Source: Dietzia aurantiaca (GTDB lineage Bacteria; Actinomycetota; Actinomycetes; Mycobacteriales; Mycobacteriaceae). Taken from it: DNA of 64,000 nt. A model generated the notes under the pieces. It was given only the letters and a program-made list of their open reading frames with translations. It was not told the DNA's origin and did not search any database. Numbering within the stretch: position 1 is the first letter of the stretch; each line of letters begins with the position of its first letter. A program made the translations under genes and the position numbers. The stretch spans positions 1 to 64,000 of the forward strand of contig NZ_JAIFXZ010000004.1 of the NCBI RefSeq assembly GCF_021033825.1, read 5' to 3'. Shown piece by piece: positions 1-8,178 of this stretch.

Positions 1-24
1 CGCGGGATCGATCTTCTTCGGCAT
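1..24 (-). CDS. IS3-family transposase OrfA, N-terminus only
   Basis: Only eight codons are in the window (MPKKIDPA). They follow a strong GAGGAGG ribosome-binding site at 8 nt spacing. MPKKIDP is a frequent opening of the helix-turn-helix OrfA protein of actinobacterial IS3 elements, which recognises the element ends and is fused to the OrfB integrase by frameshifting. The call is tentative because so little is visible. Confidence 0.5.
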
Positions 25-77
25 ACAGCCATCCTCCTCGACTCAAAAGGAGGCGGCGGGAAACCTGGGGCGGTTCA
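1..77 (-). mobile_element. Left end of an IS3-like insertion sequence (partial)
   Basis: On the minus strand the element appears to begin at position 77 with TGAACCGCCCC, a terminal-repeat type common in IS3-family elements. A GAGGAGG ribosome-binding site then precedes an ATG at 24. The rest of the element lies outside the window, so the second inverted repeat and the target duplication cannot be checked. The assignment rests on the end sequence, the transposase-like start MPKKIDPA and the abrupt change into unrelated coding sequence at 78. Confidence 0.55.
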
Positions 78-224
78 CCCCGGACCATCATCGACCTACC
101 AGCACACCGCCACAGCCGCTGGTGGAACCGAAACCACCACCACTACCACCCACCCGGCAACAGCACCCTGGAAAACCGCCTCAAAACCATCATCGACAAC
201 CTCACCGACCCACCACCCTTCTGA
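78..224 (+). pseudogene. 3' remnant of a host gene cut by the IS element
   Basis: From 78 to the TGA at 222-224 one frame is strongly coding-like, with G or C at almost every third position. It encodes a basic, His/Arg/Asn-rich tail ending in ENRLKTIIDNLTDPPPF. No start codon or upstream part is present; the frame runs straight into the insertion-sequence end. Tails ending in DPPPF and rich in Trp, His and Pro are seen in actinobacterial DUF222/13E12-repeat HNH proteins, so this may be such a gene. The family assignment is a guess; that it is a broken coding tail is better supported. Confidence 0.5.
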
Positions 225-290
225 CGCCGGCCGGCACCCGCGGTGCGACATCTCGCTTCGCGCGCTCCAGAGATAGGGGAAGGTGAGCGC

Positions 291-1430
291 ATGACCACGA
301 TTCCGTCCAGCCCCGCGAACAACTCCCTGGCCGACGTCATGCCCTCCCTCGCGGCCACGTTGGGAACCGAGAGCCCCAACCCCCTGGCGCTGGAGCCGGC
401 CCAGAACGCGGTGCTCGTGCTCGTAGACGGGCTGGGCGCGGAACTCATACGCCGGTACGCCGAGCAGGCGCCCACGCTCGCTGCGATGGCCACCCGGATG
501 ATCTCCGCCGGGTTCCCCAGCACTACGGCGACAAGCCTGACGAGCCTCGCGGTCGGCGCGCCCTGCTCGAAGCACGGAATCGTGGGCTACAGCTTCCGGA
601 TATCGGACTCTGAGGGGTCGACATCGTTCAACCCGCTGAGATGGACGCTCGACTCCGCCGGAGGGCCCACGGCGATCGACCGCTTCCCGCCCCGGGACGT
701 CCAGAAACTGCCCAGTCTTCTCGAGCTGCTGTCCGCCGACGGCGTCGACGTCACCTATGTCATGCGCGAAGATTTCCGCGACTCGGGGCTCACCCGCGCG
801 GCGTTCCGAGCAAGCGGCGACTACCGGCCAGCCAACGCGCTCGACGAGATCAGCCGCGCGGTGGTCGAAACCGTCGCCCGCCCCTCCCGGACGAGACGGT
901 TCGTCTACGCCTATTTCGGGGATCTCGACATGATCGGCCACATCCACGGGCCCGGCTCACCGGAGTGGCTGCAGTCGCTCCGGGAGGTCGACGCGTTCAT
1001 CGCCGATCTGGCCACGGACCTCCCCCGCGGCTGCCGATTGGTCGTCACGGCGGACCACGGGATGGTCACGGCAGAGACATCCATTGACATCGACACGACC
1101 CCCGCCCTGCTCGCCGATGTCACCACCGTGGCCGGGGAAGCTCGCGTTCGTCACGCATATGCGCGCCCGGGCGCCGAACAGAGTGTGCTCTCCGCCTGGA
1201 AGTCGGAGCTCGCGGGCCACGCACGTGTCCTCAGCCGGGAACAGGCACTTAACGAGAGCCTCTTCGGCCCCGGGCGTGACCATGCCGACCGGCTGGGCGA
1301 CGTGATCGCGATAGCGACCGGCGGTGTCGTCCTCACCCGATCGTGGAACGAAAAGCTGGAATCCTCACTGATCGGCCACCACGGCGCCAACACAGCTGCC
1401 GAGCAGCACATCCCCCTCATCGTGCGCTGA
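291..1430 (+). CDS. Alkaline phosphatase superfamily protein (nucleotide pyrophosphatase/phosphodiesterase type)
   Basis: A 379-aa metal-dependent hydrolase, probably cleaving phosphodiesters or pyrophosphates. Visible metal and catalytic motifs are VLVDGLG with Asp46, the nucleophile loop PSTTATS (Thr78/79), HGIVGY at 95-100, the Asp-rich YFGDLDMIGHIHG (Asp211, Asp213, His217), TADHGM (Asp255-His256) and a C-terminal HHG. No signal peptide is evident, so it is likely cytoplasmic. The ATG at 291 is chosen over an upstream in-frame codon because it follows a GGGGAAGG ribosome-binding site. The substrate cannot be told from sequence. It converges on the next, minus-strand gene. Confidence 0.85.
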   Translation: MTTIPSSPANNSLADVMPSLAATLGTESPNPLALEPAQNAVLVLVDGLGAELIRRYAEQAPTLAAMATRMISAGFPSTTATSLTSLAVGAPCSKHGIVGYSFRISDSEGSTSFNPLRWTLDSAGGPTAIDRFPPRDVQKLPSLLELLSADGVDVTYVMREDFRDSGLTRAAFRASGDYRPANALDEISRAVVETVARPSRTRRFVYAYFGDLDMIGHIHGPGSPEWLQSLREVDAFIADLATDLPRGCRLVVTADHGMVTAETSIDIDTTPALLADVTTVAGEARVRHAYARPGAEQSVLSAWKSELAGHARVLSREQALNESLFGPGRDHADRLGDVIAIATGGVVLTRSWNEKLESSLIGHHGANTAAEQHIPLIVR

Positions 1431-1459
1431 ACGCCCGGGGGGGCGCGGCCACCATCGGA

Positions 1460-1999
1460 CTAGCAGGTCACCAGGACCGACGGATCGCTCGTCGTGTCCA
1501 ACCACCGGCCGTATGCCGTCGACCCGGCGGAACGAACGTCCGAGCAGAGTTCCTGCTTCGAATAGCCCGAGGGCCGATATACCGCATAGATGACGTTCCC
1601 GTTCTCGTCACGCTGGCGCAGCGACGGGCACGCCATATCCGTGCGTAGATAGGACGCGCCGGGGTATTGCTCCAGCGCCGACGCGATCTCCTGCGCGTAG
1701 TCGCCCGGGGCCACCGCCGAGTACAGCACGACGATCCCGCGCCCGTCGCATGCAGGCCGCGTCAGGGGGATGGGCAGCCCCAGGTCCCCTACAGTTGTGT
1801 TTCCCCGGTCACCGACAGGGGTGACAGTGGTGGACGCCTCCGGCGGCGACGCGGAAGGGGCTGGCGCTGCGGTCACGGTGACGCGCTCGGGAGCAGGTTG
1901 CTGGCTCGAGAGATCCGCGGGTACCGCTGCCGGGGGCTCATCGTCCGGAGCCGCCAGCAGATATCCCACCACGCCCGCCAGCGCCGCCACCAACACCAC
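1460..1999 (-). CDS. Membrane-anchored exported-domain protein, possibly a broken gene
   Basis: The 179-aa protein has an N-terminal hydrophobic segment (residues 1-17), a Pro/Thr/Ser-rich linker and a C-terminal domain from about residue 82 with four Cys residues and motifs such as ASYLRTD and RWLDTTSD. As I recall, similar domains end some Ser/Thr kinases of Mycobacteriales; no kinase is present here. The GTG start at 1999 has no ribosome-binding site. The same frame continues upstream past a TAG at 2018-2020 to an ATG at 2101, adding a Pro-rich stretch that would normally precede the membrane segment. The gene may therefore carry a nonsense mutation. Confidence 0.6.
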   Translation of the reverse strand: MVLVAALAGVVGYLLAAPDDEPPAAVPADLSSQQPAPERVTVTAAPAPSASPPEASTTVTPVGDRGNTTVGDLGLPIPLTRPACDGRGIVVLYSAVAPGDYAQEIASALEQYPGASYLRTDMACPSLRQRDENGNVIYAVYRPSGYSKQELCSDVRSAGSTAYGRWLDTTSDPSVLVTC

Positions 2000-2114
2000 T
2001 ACCAGCGCACCGAGCGCCTACGTGACACCGTTACGCGACTGGGCCGGGCTCGGGGGAGCCGGGCCGCACCTGGACCGGATGCGGCCGACCCCCCGTCTCA
2101 TTACGGTCTGTGAC

Positions 2115-2130
2115 ATGCGTGAACGCGCAT
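2115..2130. promoter_or_regulatory. Small inverted repeat upstream of the alcohol dehydrogenase
   Basis: ATGCG-TGAACG-CGCAT lies 25 bp before the dehydrogenase ATG. It could be an operator half-site pair, but a 5-bp arm in GC-rich DNA is weak evidence. Confidence 0.2.
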
Positions 2131-2154
2131 CGCAACACCCGAGAGGAGCCCGCG

Positions 2155-3336
2155 ATGAAGGCAGTCACCTGGCACGGCAAGCGAGATGTCCGGGTAGAGG
2201 ACGTCCCCGACCCGCGGATCGAGCAGCCCACCGACGCGATAGTGAAGGTCACCAGCACCAACATCTGTGGTTCGGACCTGCACCTGTACGAGGTACTGGG
2301 GCCGTTCATGAACCAGGGCGACATCCTCGGCCACGAGCCGATGGGGATCGTCGAGGAGGTCGGGGCCGAGGTCACCGACCTGAAACCCGGGGACCGTGTG
2401 GTGATGCCCTTCCAGATCTCGTGCGGCCACTGCCACATGTGCGGCAAGGGCCTGCAGACCCAGTGTGAGACCACCCAGGTCCGCGACCAGGGCATGGGCG
2501 CCGCGTTGTTCGGGTATTCCGAGCTGTACGGCAGCGTGGCCGGCGGGCAGGCCGAGTACCTGCGCGTCCCGCAGGCCCAGTACACGCACATCAAGGCCCC
2601 CCACGAGCACGCTGACGACAGGTATCTCTACCTCTCCGATGTCCTGCCGACGGCCTGGCAGGGCGTGGAGTATGCGCAGATCCCGGACGGGGGCACGGTC
2701 GTGGTACTCGGGCTGGGTCCGATCGGCGACATGGCGGCCCGGATCGCGCAGCATCGCGGCCACCGGGTTATCGGTGTGGATCCGGTCGCCGAGCGTCGTG
2801 CCCGACAGGCCCACCGCGGGGTGGAGGTCCTCGACCCGACCGCGGTGCCGGGCGAAGTCGGAGATGCGATCCGGGACATCACCGACGGCCGCGGGCCTGA
2901 CTCCGTGATCGACGCGGTGGGGATGGAGGCACACGGTTCGCCTGTAGCGTCCGCGGCGCACATGGCGGTCGGGCTGCTCCCGGAGTTCCTCGGCAAGAAG
3001 ATGATGGAGCACGCCGGCGTCGACCGGCTCGGTGCCTTCTATTCGGCGATCGACATCGTCGGCCGCGGTGGCACCATTTCACTCTCCGGGGTCTACGGCG
3101 GCAGCGCCGATCCGTTGCCGATGCTCACGCTCTTCGACAAGCAGGTCACGTTGAAGATGGGCCAGGCGAACGTCAAGCACTGGGTTCCGGAGATCATGCC
3201 GCTCCTCACCGACGCCGACCCGCTGGGCGTCGACGACTTCGCCACGCACCGACTCCCGCTGGCCGAGGCGCCGGGTGCGTACGAGATGTTCCAGAAGAAG
3301 GAGGACGGCGCCGTCAAGGTGGTTCTCGAGCCGTGA
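2155..3336 (+). CDS. Zinc-dependent alcohol dehydrogenase (medium-chain, formaldehyde-dehydrogenase-like)
   Basis: A 393-aa NAD(P)-dependent medium-chain dehydrogenase. Catalytic zinc ligands are Cys38 (in ICGSDLH) and His60-Glu61 (GHEP); the structural zinc loop has Cys90, Cys93, Cys96 and Cys104. The nucleotide-binding motif is GLGPIG at 186-191 with an acidic Asp209, which favours NAD. It resembles glutathione-independent formaldehyde or threonine-type dehydrogenases, but the substrate is not evident. The ATG at 2155 follows GAGAGGAG. Its stop overlaps the GTG of the next gene (GTGA), so three genes are translationally coupled. Confidence 0.85.
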   Translation: MKAVTWHGKRDVRVEDVPDPRIEQPTDAIVKVTSTNICGSDLHLYEVLGPFMNQGDILGHEPMGIVEEVGAEVTDLKPGDRVVMPFQISCGHCHMCGKGLQTQCETTQVRDQGMGAALFGYSELYGSVAGGQAEYLRVPQAQYTHIKAPHEHADDRYLYLSDVLPTAWQGVEYAQIPDGGTVVVLGLGPIGDMAARIAQHRGHRVIGVDPVAERRARQAHRGVEVLDPTAVPGEVGDAIRDITDGRGPDSVIDAVGMEAHGSPVASAAHMAVGLLPEFLGKKMMEHAGVDRLGAFYSAIDIVGRGGTISLSGVYGGSADPLPMLTLFDKQVTLKMGQANVKHWVPEIMPLLTDADPLGVDDFATHRLPLAEAPGAYEMFQKKEDGAVKVVLEP

Positions 3337-3902
3337 ACCACTCCTCTGCCCCACACGGTCTGACGCCCGCGGCGTCCCGGCGATCAGTATCCGGTGCGGC
3401 GTGGGCGGGCTCGAGGACCGGTCGGGGCGTCGTCGCCGTCGTCGCCCTTCTGGCACTGCTCACCGCCTTCCTCGCCGGCTGCGGCACACCGTTTCCCAAG
3501 GACACCGACGGCAGCCTCGACCGGATCACCGGCGGCACGCTGCGCGTCGGGGTCTCGGAGAACCCGCCCTGGACCGAGGTGGGCGACGACGACTCCGTGA
3601 CCGGCCGCGAGGTCGACCTGCTCACCGGGTTCGCGCGCGAGTACGACGCGTCGGTGGAGTGGACCCCCGGCGCCGAGAGCGAGCTGATCATGGCGATGGT
3701 CCGCGGAGATCTGGACATCGTCGTGGGCGGGCTGACCGCTGACTCGCCGTGGGAGAAGGAAGTCGCGCTGACAAGAGCATATGCCCAGGAAGTCACCCCG
3801 GACGGGGATACAGAGGAGATGGTGATGGCCACCCCGCTCGGCGAGAACGCCCTTCTCGTGGCGCTCGAAACCTACCTCGCACACACCGGGGAGGAGTCGT
3901 GA
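3333..3902 (+). CDS. Lipoprotein with a shortened solute-binding (SBP_bac_3) domain
   Basis: The 189-aa protein has a signal peptide with a hydrophobic core (residues 33-47) and lipobox LAGC, the acylated Cys being residue 50. From residue 67 it matches the first part of family-3 amino-acid-type binding proteins (GGTLRVGVSENPPW, VDLLTGFA, RGDLDIVVGGLT). It then passes almost directly to a C-terminal helix like the family's last one (GENALLVALETYLAH). The roughly 90-100 residues that normally form lobe II are missing, so a classic two-lobe clamp cannot form. The gene overlaps both neighbours by 4 bp and probably works with the following transporter. Confidence 0.7.
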   Translation: MNHSSAPHGLTPAASRRSVSGAAWAGSRTGRGVVAVVALLALLTAFLAGCGTPFPKDTDGSLDRITGGTLRVGVSENPPWTEVGDDDSVTGREVDLLTGFAREYDASVEWTPGAESELIMAMVRGDLDIVVGGLTADSPWEKEVALTRAYAQEVTPDGDTEEMVMATPLGENALLVALETYLAHTGEES

Positions 3903-4876
3903 GCACAGAGTCCAGGCCCGCCGCCGCACACGGCCGGTCGTCGGAGCACAAGGCGGCTCAACGGCGGGCGGTGCGGCTGGAGTGGACCACCATCGCGGTC
4001 CTGCTCGTGACGGTCGCGGCCGTCTACCTCGTGTCGGGCCAGTCGCAGGCGATGAAGGTCGCGTGGATCGAGGATTCGCTCTCGCTGCTACCGCCGATCG
4101 CGTTCCTCATCGCCGCTCGTGTGGCCCACCGGGCACCGAGTACCCACTTCCCGTACGGATATCACCGGGCGGTGGGGATCGGTCACCTCGTCGCGGGGGT
4201 CGCACTGCTGGCGATGGGACTGTTCCTCGTCGTGGATTCGGGCTCCGGTCTCCTGGCCGGCGAGCGGCCGCCGCTGGGCGTCGTGGAGATCGGCGGACAG
4301 GTGATCTGGGTCGGCTGGCTGATGGTCGCGGTCATGGCGCTGTCCTGCGTGGGACCCGTCATCCTGGGCCGGATGAAGGCCGCACCGGCGGAGACGCTGC
4401 ACGACAAGGTGCTCTACGCCGACGCCGACATGAACCGCGCCGATTGGAAGACGGGGATCGCCACGATCGTCGGCGTGCTGGGCATCGGCATGGGCCTGTG
4501 GTGGGCTGACGCCGCGGCCGCGCTGGTGGTGAGCGTATCGATTCTTCGGGACGGCTGGGCCAACGTGAGCGGAGCTATCCAGGGCCTGGCCGACGCGCGC
4601 CCCACCCGCTTCGACGGCACCGACCCACACCCGCTGGTCCACGAGATCGACGAGGTTCTGGACGGCGTCGACTGGGCCGACGACCACGGCGCCCGCGTGC
4701 GCGACGAGGGCCACGTCCTTCACGTCGAGGCGTTCCTCGTCCCCGCCGACGGGCAGCAGGTCACCGTCGAGATGCTGACGGCCGTGCGGCGCCGGTTGAC
4801 GGACCTGAGCTGGAAGCTCGAGGACGTCGTGGTGACGGTGGTCGCCGAGGTACACGACACCCACCGACCGTCCTGA
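3899..4876 (+). CDS. Cation diffusion facilitator-like membrane transporter
   Basis: A 325-aa integral membrane protein with about six transmembrane segments and a cytoplasmic C-terminal domain (HEIDEVLDG, then HVEAFLVPADGQQVTVE), the CDF layout. Family signatures include FPYGYHRAVGIGH after TM2 and LYADADMNRADWKTG before TM5. The usual HxxxD metal pairs in TM2 and TM5 are not seen: TM2 reads WIEDSLSLL, and the TM5 His position appears to be Met. Metal specificity may therefore be unusual, or transport may be of another kind. The GTG start overlaps the TGA of the lipoprotein gene. Confidence 0.75.
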   Translation: MSTESRPAAAHGRSSEHKAAQRRAVRLEWTTIAVLLVTVAAVYLVSGQSQAMKVAWIEDSLSLLPPIAFLIAARVAHRAPSTHFPYGYHRAVGIGHLVAGVALLAMGLFLVVDSGSGLLAGERPPLGVVEIGGQVIWVGWLMVAVMALSCVGPVILGRMKAAPAETLHDKVLYADADMNRADWKTGIATIVGVLGIGMGLWWADAAAALVVSVSILRDGWANVSGAIQGLADARPTRFDGTDPHPLVHEIDEVLDGVDWADDHGARVRDEGHVLHVEAFLVPADGQQVTVEMLTAVRRRLTDLSWKLEDVVVTVVAEVHDTHRPS

Positions 4877-4927
4877 GCCCGGCCCACAGCGGCTGCGATG
4901 CGGCTCCATGCCTGGCACCCTCGGGGC

Positions 4928-5440
4928 ATGACTATTCGGCGAAGCACCAATGAGGACGAGATCACCGACGCCGTCGACGCCGCTACGGTTCCCGAGCCGG
5001 ACGTGCTCGAGCGCGCGCGGATGATCATCGTGGACAAGCTCGGCGAATGGGACAGCCTCGGTCTGGACGAGCTGGTCGAGTCGGTCTGCGAGGCCTACGA
5101 GGCGCCGTCGGGCGAGCCACTGCGGGTGGCCGATGTGAACCAAGATGCGCCCGACACCGACTCCCCCGCGCTCCGGAACCTGCGCTACGCCCGCGCCGCG
5201 CGCACTGCGGTCATCGCCCTGGTCGAGGCCGGGACGATCATCCCCGTCGCACCGCTGGACGAGGACACGGCCCTGGTCGGCGAGGGCTCGCGAACAGTCA
5301 CCCCGCCCGCCAGCACCCCGGCCGCCACCGCCCAGATGGAGACCACCGACTCGGCAGCACGGCAGGCCGGCACCGACGAGGTCCTCGTGAGCGTCGGCCC
5401 GCTGCCCGAGGGTCGGCGTTTCGCGCTCGCGACGCGCTGA
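4928..5440 (+). CDS. Hypothetical acidic protein
   Basis: A 170-aa, acidic, soluble-looking protein. Residues 15-100 are mainly helical with DLVES/EAYE-like patches, followed by a Thr/Pro/Ala-rich linker and a short conserved-looking tail. I recognise no domain. The start is uncertain: an upstream in-frame ATG at 4898 would add ten residues, and neither has a good ribosome-binding site. G/C-ending codons throughout support a real gene. Confidence 0.6.
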   Translation: MTIRRSTNEDEITDAVDAATVPEPDVLERARMIIVDKLGEWDSLGLDELVESVCEAYEAPSGEPLRVADVNQDAPDTDSPALRNLRYARAARTAVIALVEAGTIIPVAPLDEDTALVGEGSRTVTPPASTPAATAQMETTDSAARQAGTDEVLVSVGPLPEGRRFALATR

Positions 5441-5478
5441 CCCGACGCGCTGCTCTGACCCGCTGTTCAGACGCGCTG
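5431..5478. repeat. Three GACGCGCTG repeats between convergent genes
   Basis: The nonamer GACGCGCTG occurs at 5431, 5444 and 5470, spanning the stop of the upstream gene and the 39-bp gap to the convergent gene. CTGATCAG follows the last copy. It may help end transcription; no U-tract is seen. Confidence 0.3.
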
Positions 5479-5479
5479 A

Positions 5480-6001
5480 TCAGAGGGCGACCGTGGACTC
5501 CGGGTGGTCGGTCTCCTTGAGCGGCTTCTGCGCCCCACCGGAGAGCCCCGCGCCCTCGACACGAGCGTCCCGGTAGCGCTCTGCCTGCGCCTGCGTAATG
5601 GGGTCGCGGGCGCCGTCCTTGGCGTAACAGACCGGCAGCCAGGCGCCGTCGCCGTCGAGCCGCGCGACGATCCGCGGACGCAGACGGAAGGGCTGGATCG
5701 AATCCGACCACGCGATCAGCAGATCGAGATTCTTGCCGCTGGCGTCCGGCAGCGAATCGCTCAGGCAGAAATGCTGGACGCTGCGCCACACCGCGTACTG
5801 CGCGTCGGCCACCGACACCGGGTCGACGGTCGCGGCTCTGGGGGCACGAGTGGTGCGGCTCCTGGTGGCCGCGGCGGGCGCTGCGGGCGGGGGCGGCGGA
5901 GGGGAGTTCTCCCCCGACTCGACCCGGCGGCGAGCCTCCTCCATACGACGCTGCCGCCGCTCCGCCGCCGATACATCGCCCGAATCCCAGAAGCCCGTCA
6001 T
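5480..6001 (-). CDS. Hypothetical protein with Pro/Ala-rich linker
   Basis: A 173-aa protein: a charged N-terminal helix (AERRQRRMEEARRRVES), a Pro/Ala linker (residues 33-58), then a globular region (60-150) with QYAVWRSVQHF, NLDLLIAWSD and AWLPVCYAKDG. There is no signal peptide or membrane segment. The family is not recognised. The ATG at 6001 is the only early start. It lies downstream of the nad genes on the same strand but is separated from nadC by 116 bp. Confidence 0.6.
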   Translation of the reverse strand: MTGFWDSGDVSAAERRQRRMEEARRRVESGENSPPPPPPAAPAAATRSRTTRAPRAATVDPVSVADAQYAVWRSVQHFCLSDSLPDASGKNLDLLIAWSDSIQPFRLRPRIVARLDGDGAWLPVCYAKDGARDPITQAQAERYRDARVEGAGLSGGAQKPLKETDHPESTVAL

Positions 6002-6117
6002 GGCGGACGACTTTACGCGGCCGACACCCGTTGTCGCCTCATCGCAGCACCCGGATGGGGGCCGACCTCACACCGCCGCCCGGTCGGCGCCCGGTCCGCG
6101 TCAACGACACACGGTGT

Positions 6118-7047
6118 TCACATATCGAGGCCGAGGTCCAGGACGCCGACCGAGTGCGTCAGACCGCCCACGGCAAGGAAGTCGACACCGCAGCGCGCGT
6201 AGTCGGCGGCCACATCGAGCGTCAGTCCCCCACTGGACTCCAGGCGTGTGCCGGGCGAGACCTTGTCGCGTCGCTGGACCGCGATCTGGGTCTGCCACAC
6301 CGGGAAGTTGTCGAGCAGGACCAGGTCGACCTTCTCGTCCAGCATCTGGTCCAGTTGCTCCAGCGAGTCGACCTCCACCTCGCACGGCAGCTGCGGGAAC
6401 CTCTCACGGACCGCGGCCAGCGCGGGCAGCACACCGCCGGCGGCCACCACGTGGTTGTCCTTGACCAGGACCGCGTCCCCGAGTCCCAGCCGGTGATTGA
6501 CACCACCGCCGCAGCGCACCGCGTACTTCTGCAGCAGCCGTAGGCCGGGCATCGTCTTGCGGGTGTCTCGTACGGCGCAGTCGGTGCCGGCGAGCTCGTC
6601 GGCCCACACCCGCGTCGCCGTCGCGACACCGGACAGGTGGCACACCAGGTTGAGCAGCGTGCGTTCGGCGGTCAGCAGTCCCAGGGTCGGGGCGGCGATC
6701 TCGGCCACCACCTCGCCGGCCTCGACGCGGTCGCCGTCGGCAGCGAGCAGGGTCACGGCGAAGTCGTCGGAGCCGACTCCGGGGCCGTTGCCTCCGAGCA
6801 CCTCCGCGAGGACCATCTCGACCAGCGGTAGACCGGCCACGACCCCGTCCGATCGCGAAGCCAGCCGCGCGGTCGCCCGGTCGTCCGCCGGCACGGTCGC
6901 GAGCGAGGTCGCGTCCGGGCCGTAGCGCAGGTCCTCCTCGAGTGCACGACGGATCGCGATCACCGCGTCCGCGCGGGTGACGGCATCGAGAGTGGGGGCG
7001 CCGTGGCTAGGGGCGCTGTGGGTAGGGGCGCTGTCGTCGTCGTTCAC
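6118..7047 (-). CDS. nadC: Nicotinate-nucleotide pyrophosphorylase (quinolinate phosphoribosyltransferase)
   Basis: A 309-aa cytoplasmic enzyme that converts quinolinate and PRPP to nicotinate mononucleotide, the last dedicated step of de novo NAD synthesis. Family motifs are [28 protein letters not shown] and the C-terminal SSGGLTLD and AVGGLTHS. An unusual His/Pro/Ser-rich extension covers the first 20 residues. The GTG start at 7047 overlaps the nadA stop by 4 bp, so translation is coupled. Confidence 0.95.
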   Translation of the reverse strand: MNDDDSAPTHSAPSHGAPTLDAVTRADAVIAIRRALEEDLRYGPDATSLATVPADDRATARLASRSDGVVAGLPLVEMVLAEVLGGNGPGVGSDDFAVTLLAADGDRVEAGEVVAEIAAPTLGLLTAERTLLNLVCHLSGVATATRVWADELAGTDCAVRDTRKTMPGLRLLQKYAVRCGGGVNHRLGLGDAVLVKDNHVVAAGGVLPALAAVRERFPQLPCEVEVDSLEQLDQMLDEKVDLVLLDNFPVWQTQIAVQRRDKVSPGTRLESSGGLTLDVAADYARCGVDFLAVGGLTHSVGVLDLGLDM

Positions 7048-8105
7048 TCTCCCGACCCCGGATTGCCGATCGCGATCATGCGCTCGACCGACCCGCGCGC
7101 GGCCTCGGCGGTGACGGGGTCCACGTCGACCTCGTCGGCACCCTCGACCAGGGCACGCAGCAGCGCGGCCGGGGTGATCATCTTCATGAAGGGGCAGCTC
7201 GCGTCCTCGTTGACCGGCAGGAAGTCGATCTCCGGCGCCGCCTTGCGCAGTTGGTGGATCATGCCGACCTCGGTGGCCACCAGGACCTCACGCGCGCCGG
7301 AGGCGCGGGCCGCGTCGACCATCCCGCCGGTCGACAGGATCTTGACCTGCTCCGCGGGCACCGCGCCCTCGGTGGCCAGGTGCAACGCGCTGGTCGCGCA
7401 GCCGCACTCCGGATGGACGAACAGCTCGGCGCCCGGATGGGACTCCGACTTCGCGGTGAGCTGGTCGCCGTTGATCGCGGCGTGGACGTGGCACTCGCCC
7501 GCCCACACCAGGACGTTGCCGCGGCCCGTCTTGCGCCGCACGTGGGCCCCGAGGAACTGGTCGGGCAGGAAGAGGATCTCCCGGTCGGGATCGATCGACT
7601 CCACCACGTCGACCGCGTTGGAACTGGTGCAGCAGATATCGGTGAGTGCCTTCACCGCGGCGGTCGTGTTGACGTAGGAGACCACGACGGCGTCCGGATG
7701 CTCGGACTTCCACTCGGCCAACTGCTCGGCGGTGATGGAGTCGGCGAGCGAACACCCGGCGGCCTCGTCGGGGATGAGGACCGTCTTCTCGGGCGAGAGG
7801 ATCTTGGCGGTCTCCGCCATGAAATGCACGCCGCAGAAGATGATGGTCGACTGCTCGGCGCTCGCCGCGACGCGCGACAGGGCCAGCGAGTCCCCCACGT
7901 GGTGGGCGATGTCCTGGATGGCCGGAATCTCGTAGTTGTGCGCGAGGATCACGGCGTCGCGCTCGGCCGCGAGTCTGCGGATCTCCGAGGCCCACATCTC
8001 GTCGGGCTCGACGCCGGTGTACATCGATCCGTCGTGGCGGACCTTCCCGGCCAGCGGCGAATCGAGCCGCCCCACGGCGGTGTCGGTTCCAGTGGCAGTG
8101 CTCAT
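7044..8105 (-). CDS. nadA: Quinolinate synthase (4Fe-4S)
   Basis: A 353-aa enzyme that condenses iminoaspartate with dihydroxyacetone phosphate to make quinolinate. The three cluster cysteines are at 118 (AGCSLAD), 234 (HPECGC) and 304 (SCPFMKM); [14 protein letters not shown] and [11 protein letters not shown] are family signatures. The ATG at 8105 follows GAGAGGGGGCAGGG; upstream in-frame codons would run into the regulatory palindrome. It is the first gene of nadA-nadC. No nadB (aspartate oxidase) accompanies it, so the iminoaspartate source must be elsewhere. A Nudix regulator is divergent from it. Confidence 0.95.
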   Translation of the reverse strand: MSTATGTDTAVGRLDSPLAGKVRHDGSMYTGVEPDEMWASEIRRLAAERDAVILAHNYEIPAIQDIAHHVGDSLALSRVAASAEQSTIIFCGVHFMAETAKILSPEKTVLIPDEAAGCSLADSITAEQLAEWKSEHPDAVVVSYVNTTAAVKALTDICCTSSNAVDVVESIDPDREILFLPDQFLGAHVRRKTGRGNVLVWAGECHVHAAINGDQLTAKSESHPGAELFVHPECGCATSALHLATEGAVPAEQVKILSTGGMVDAARASGAREVLVATEVGMIHQLRKAAPEIDFLPVNEDASCPFMKMITPAALLRALVEGADEVDVDPVTAEAARGSVERMIAIGNPGSGE

Positions 8106-8153
8106 CCCTGCCCCCTCTCGGGTAGAAAGTTCAGGCCGATACCCCACCGGCCG

Positions 8154-8178
8154 CGTTTTCGTCTTACAATCGAAAACG
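8154..8178. promoter_or_regulatory. Putative NrtR/NdnR operator between nadA and the Nudix regulator
   Basis: CGTTTTCG at 8154-8161 and CGAAAACG at 8171-8178 form a perfect 8-bp inverted repeat with a 9-bp spacer. It is AT-rich compared with its surroundings. The spacer contains a -10 hexamer and the right arm ends on the first base of the regulator's GTG. It is the only strong palindrome in the 72-bp divergent region, as expected for a repressor controlling both nadA and itself. Confidence 0.65.
8165..8170 (+). promoter_or_regulatory. -10 box for leaderless transcription of the Nudix regulator
   Basis: TACAAT lies 7 nt before the GTG at 8178 and no ribosome-binding site precedes that codon. 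Transcription would start at or next to the start codon. The box sits within the spacer of the inverted repeat, so a bound repressor would cover it. Confidence 0.6.
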
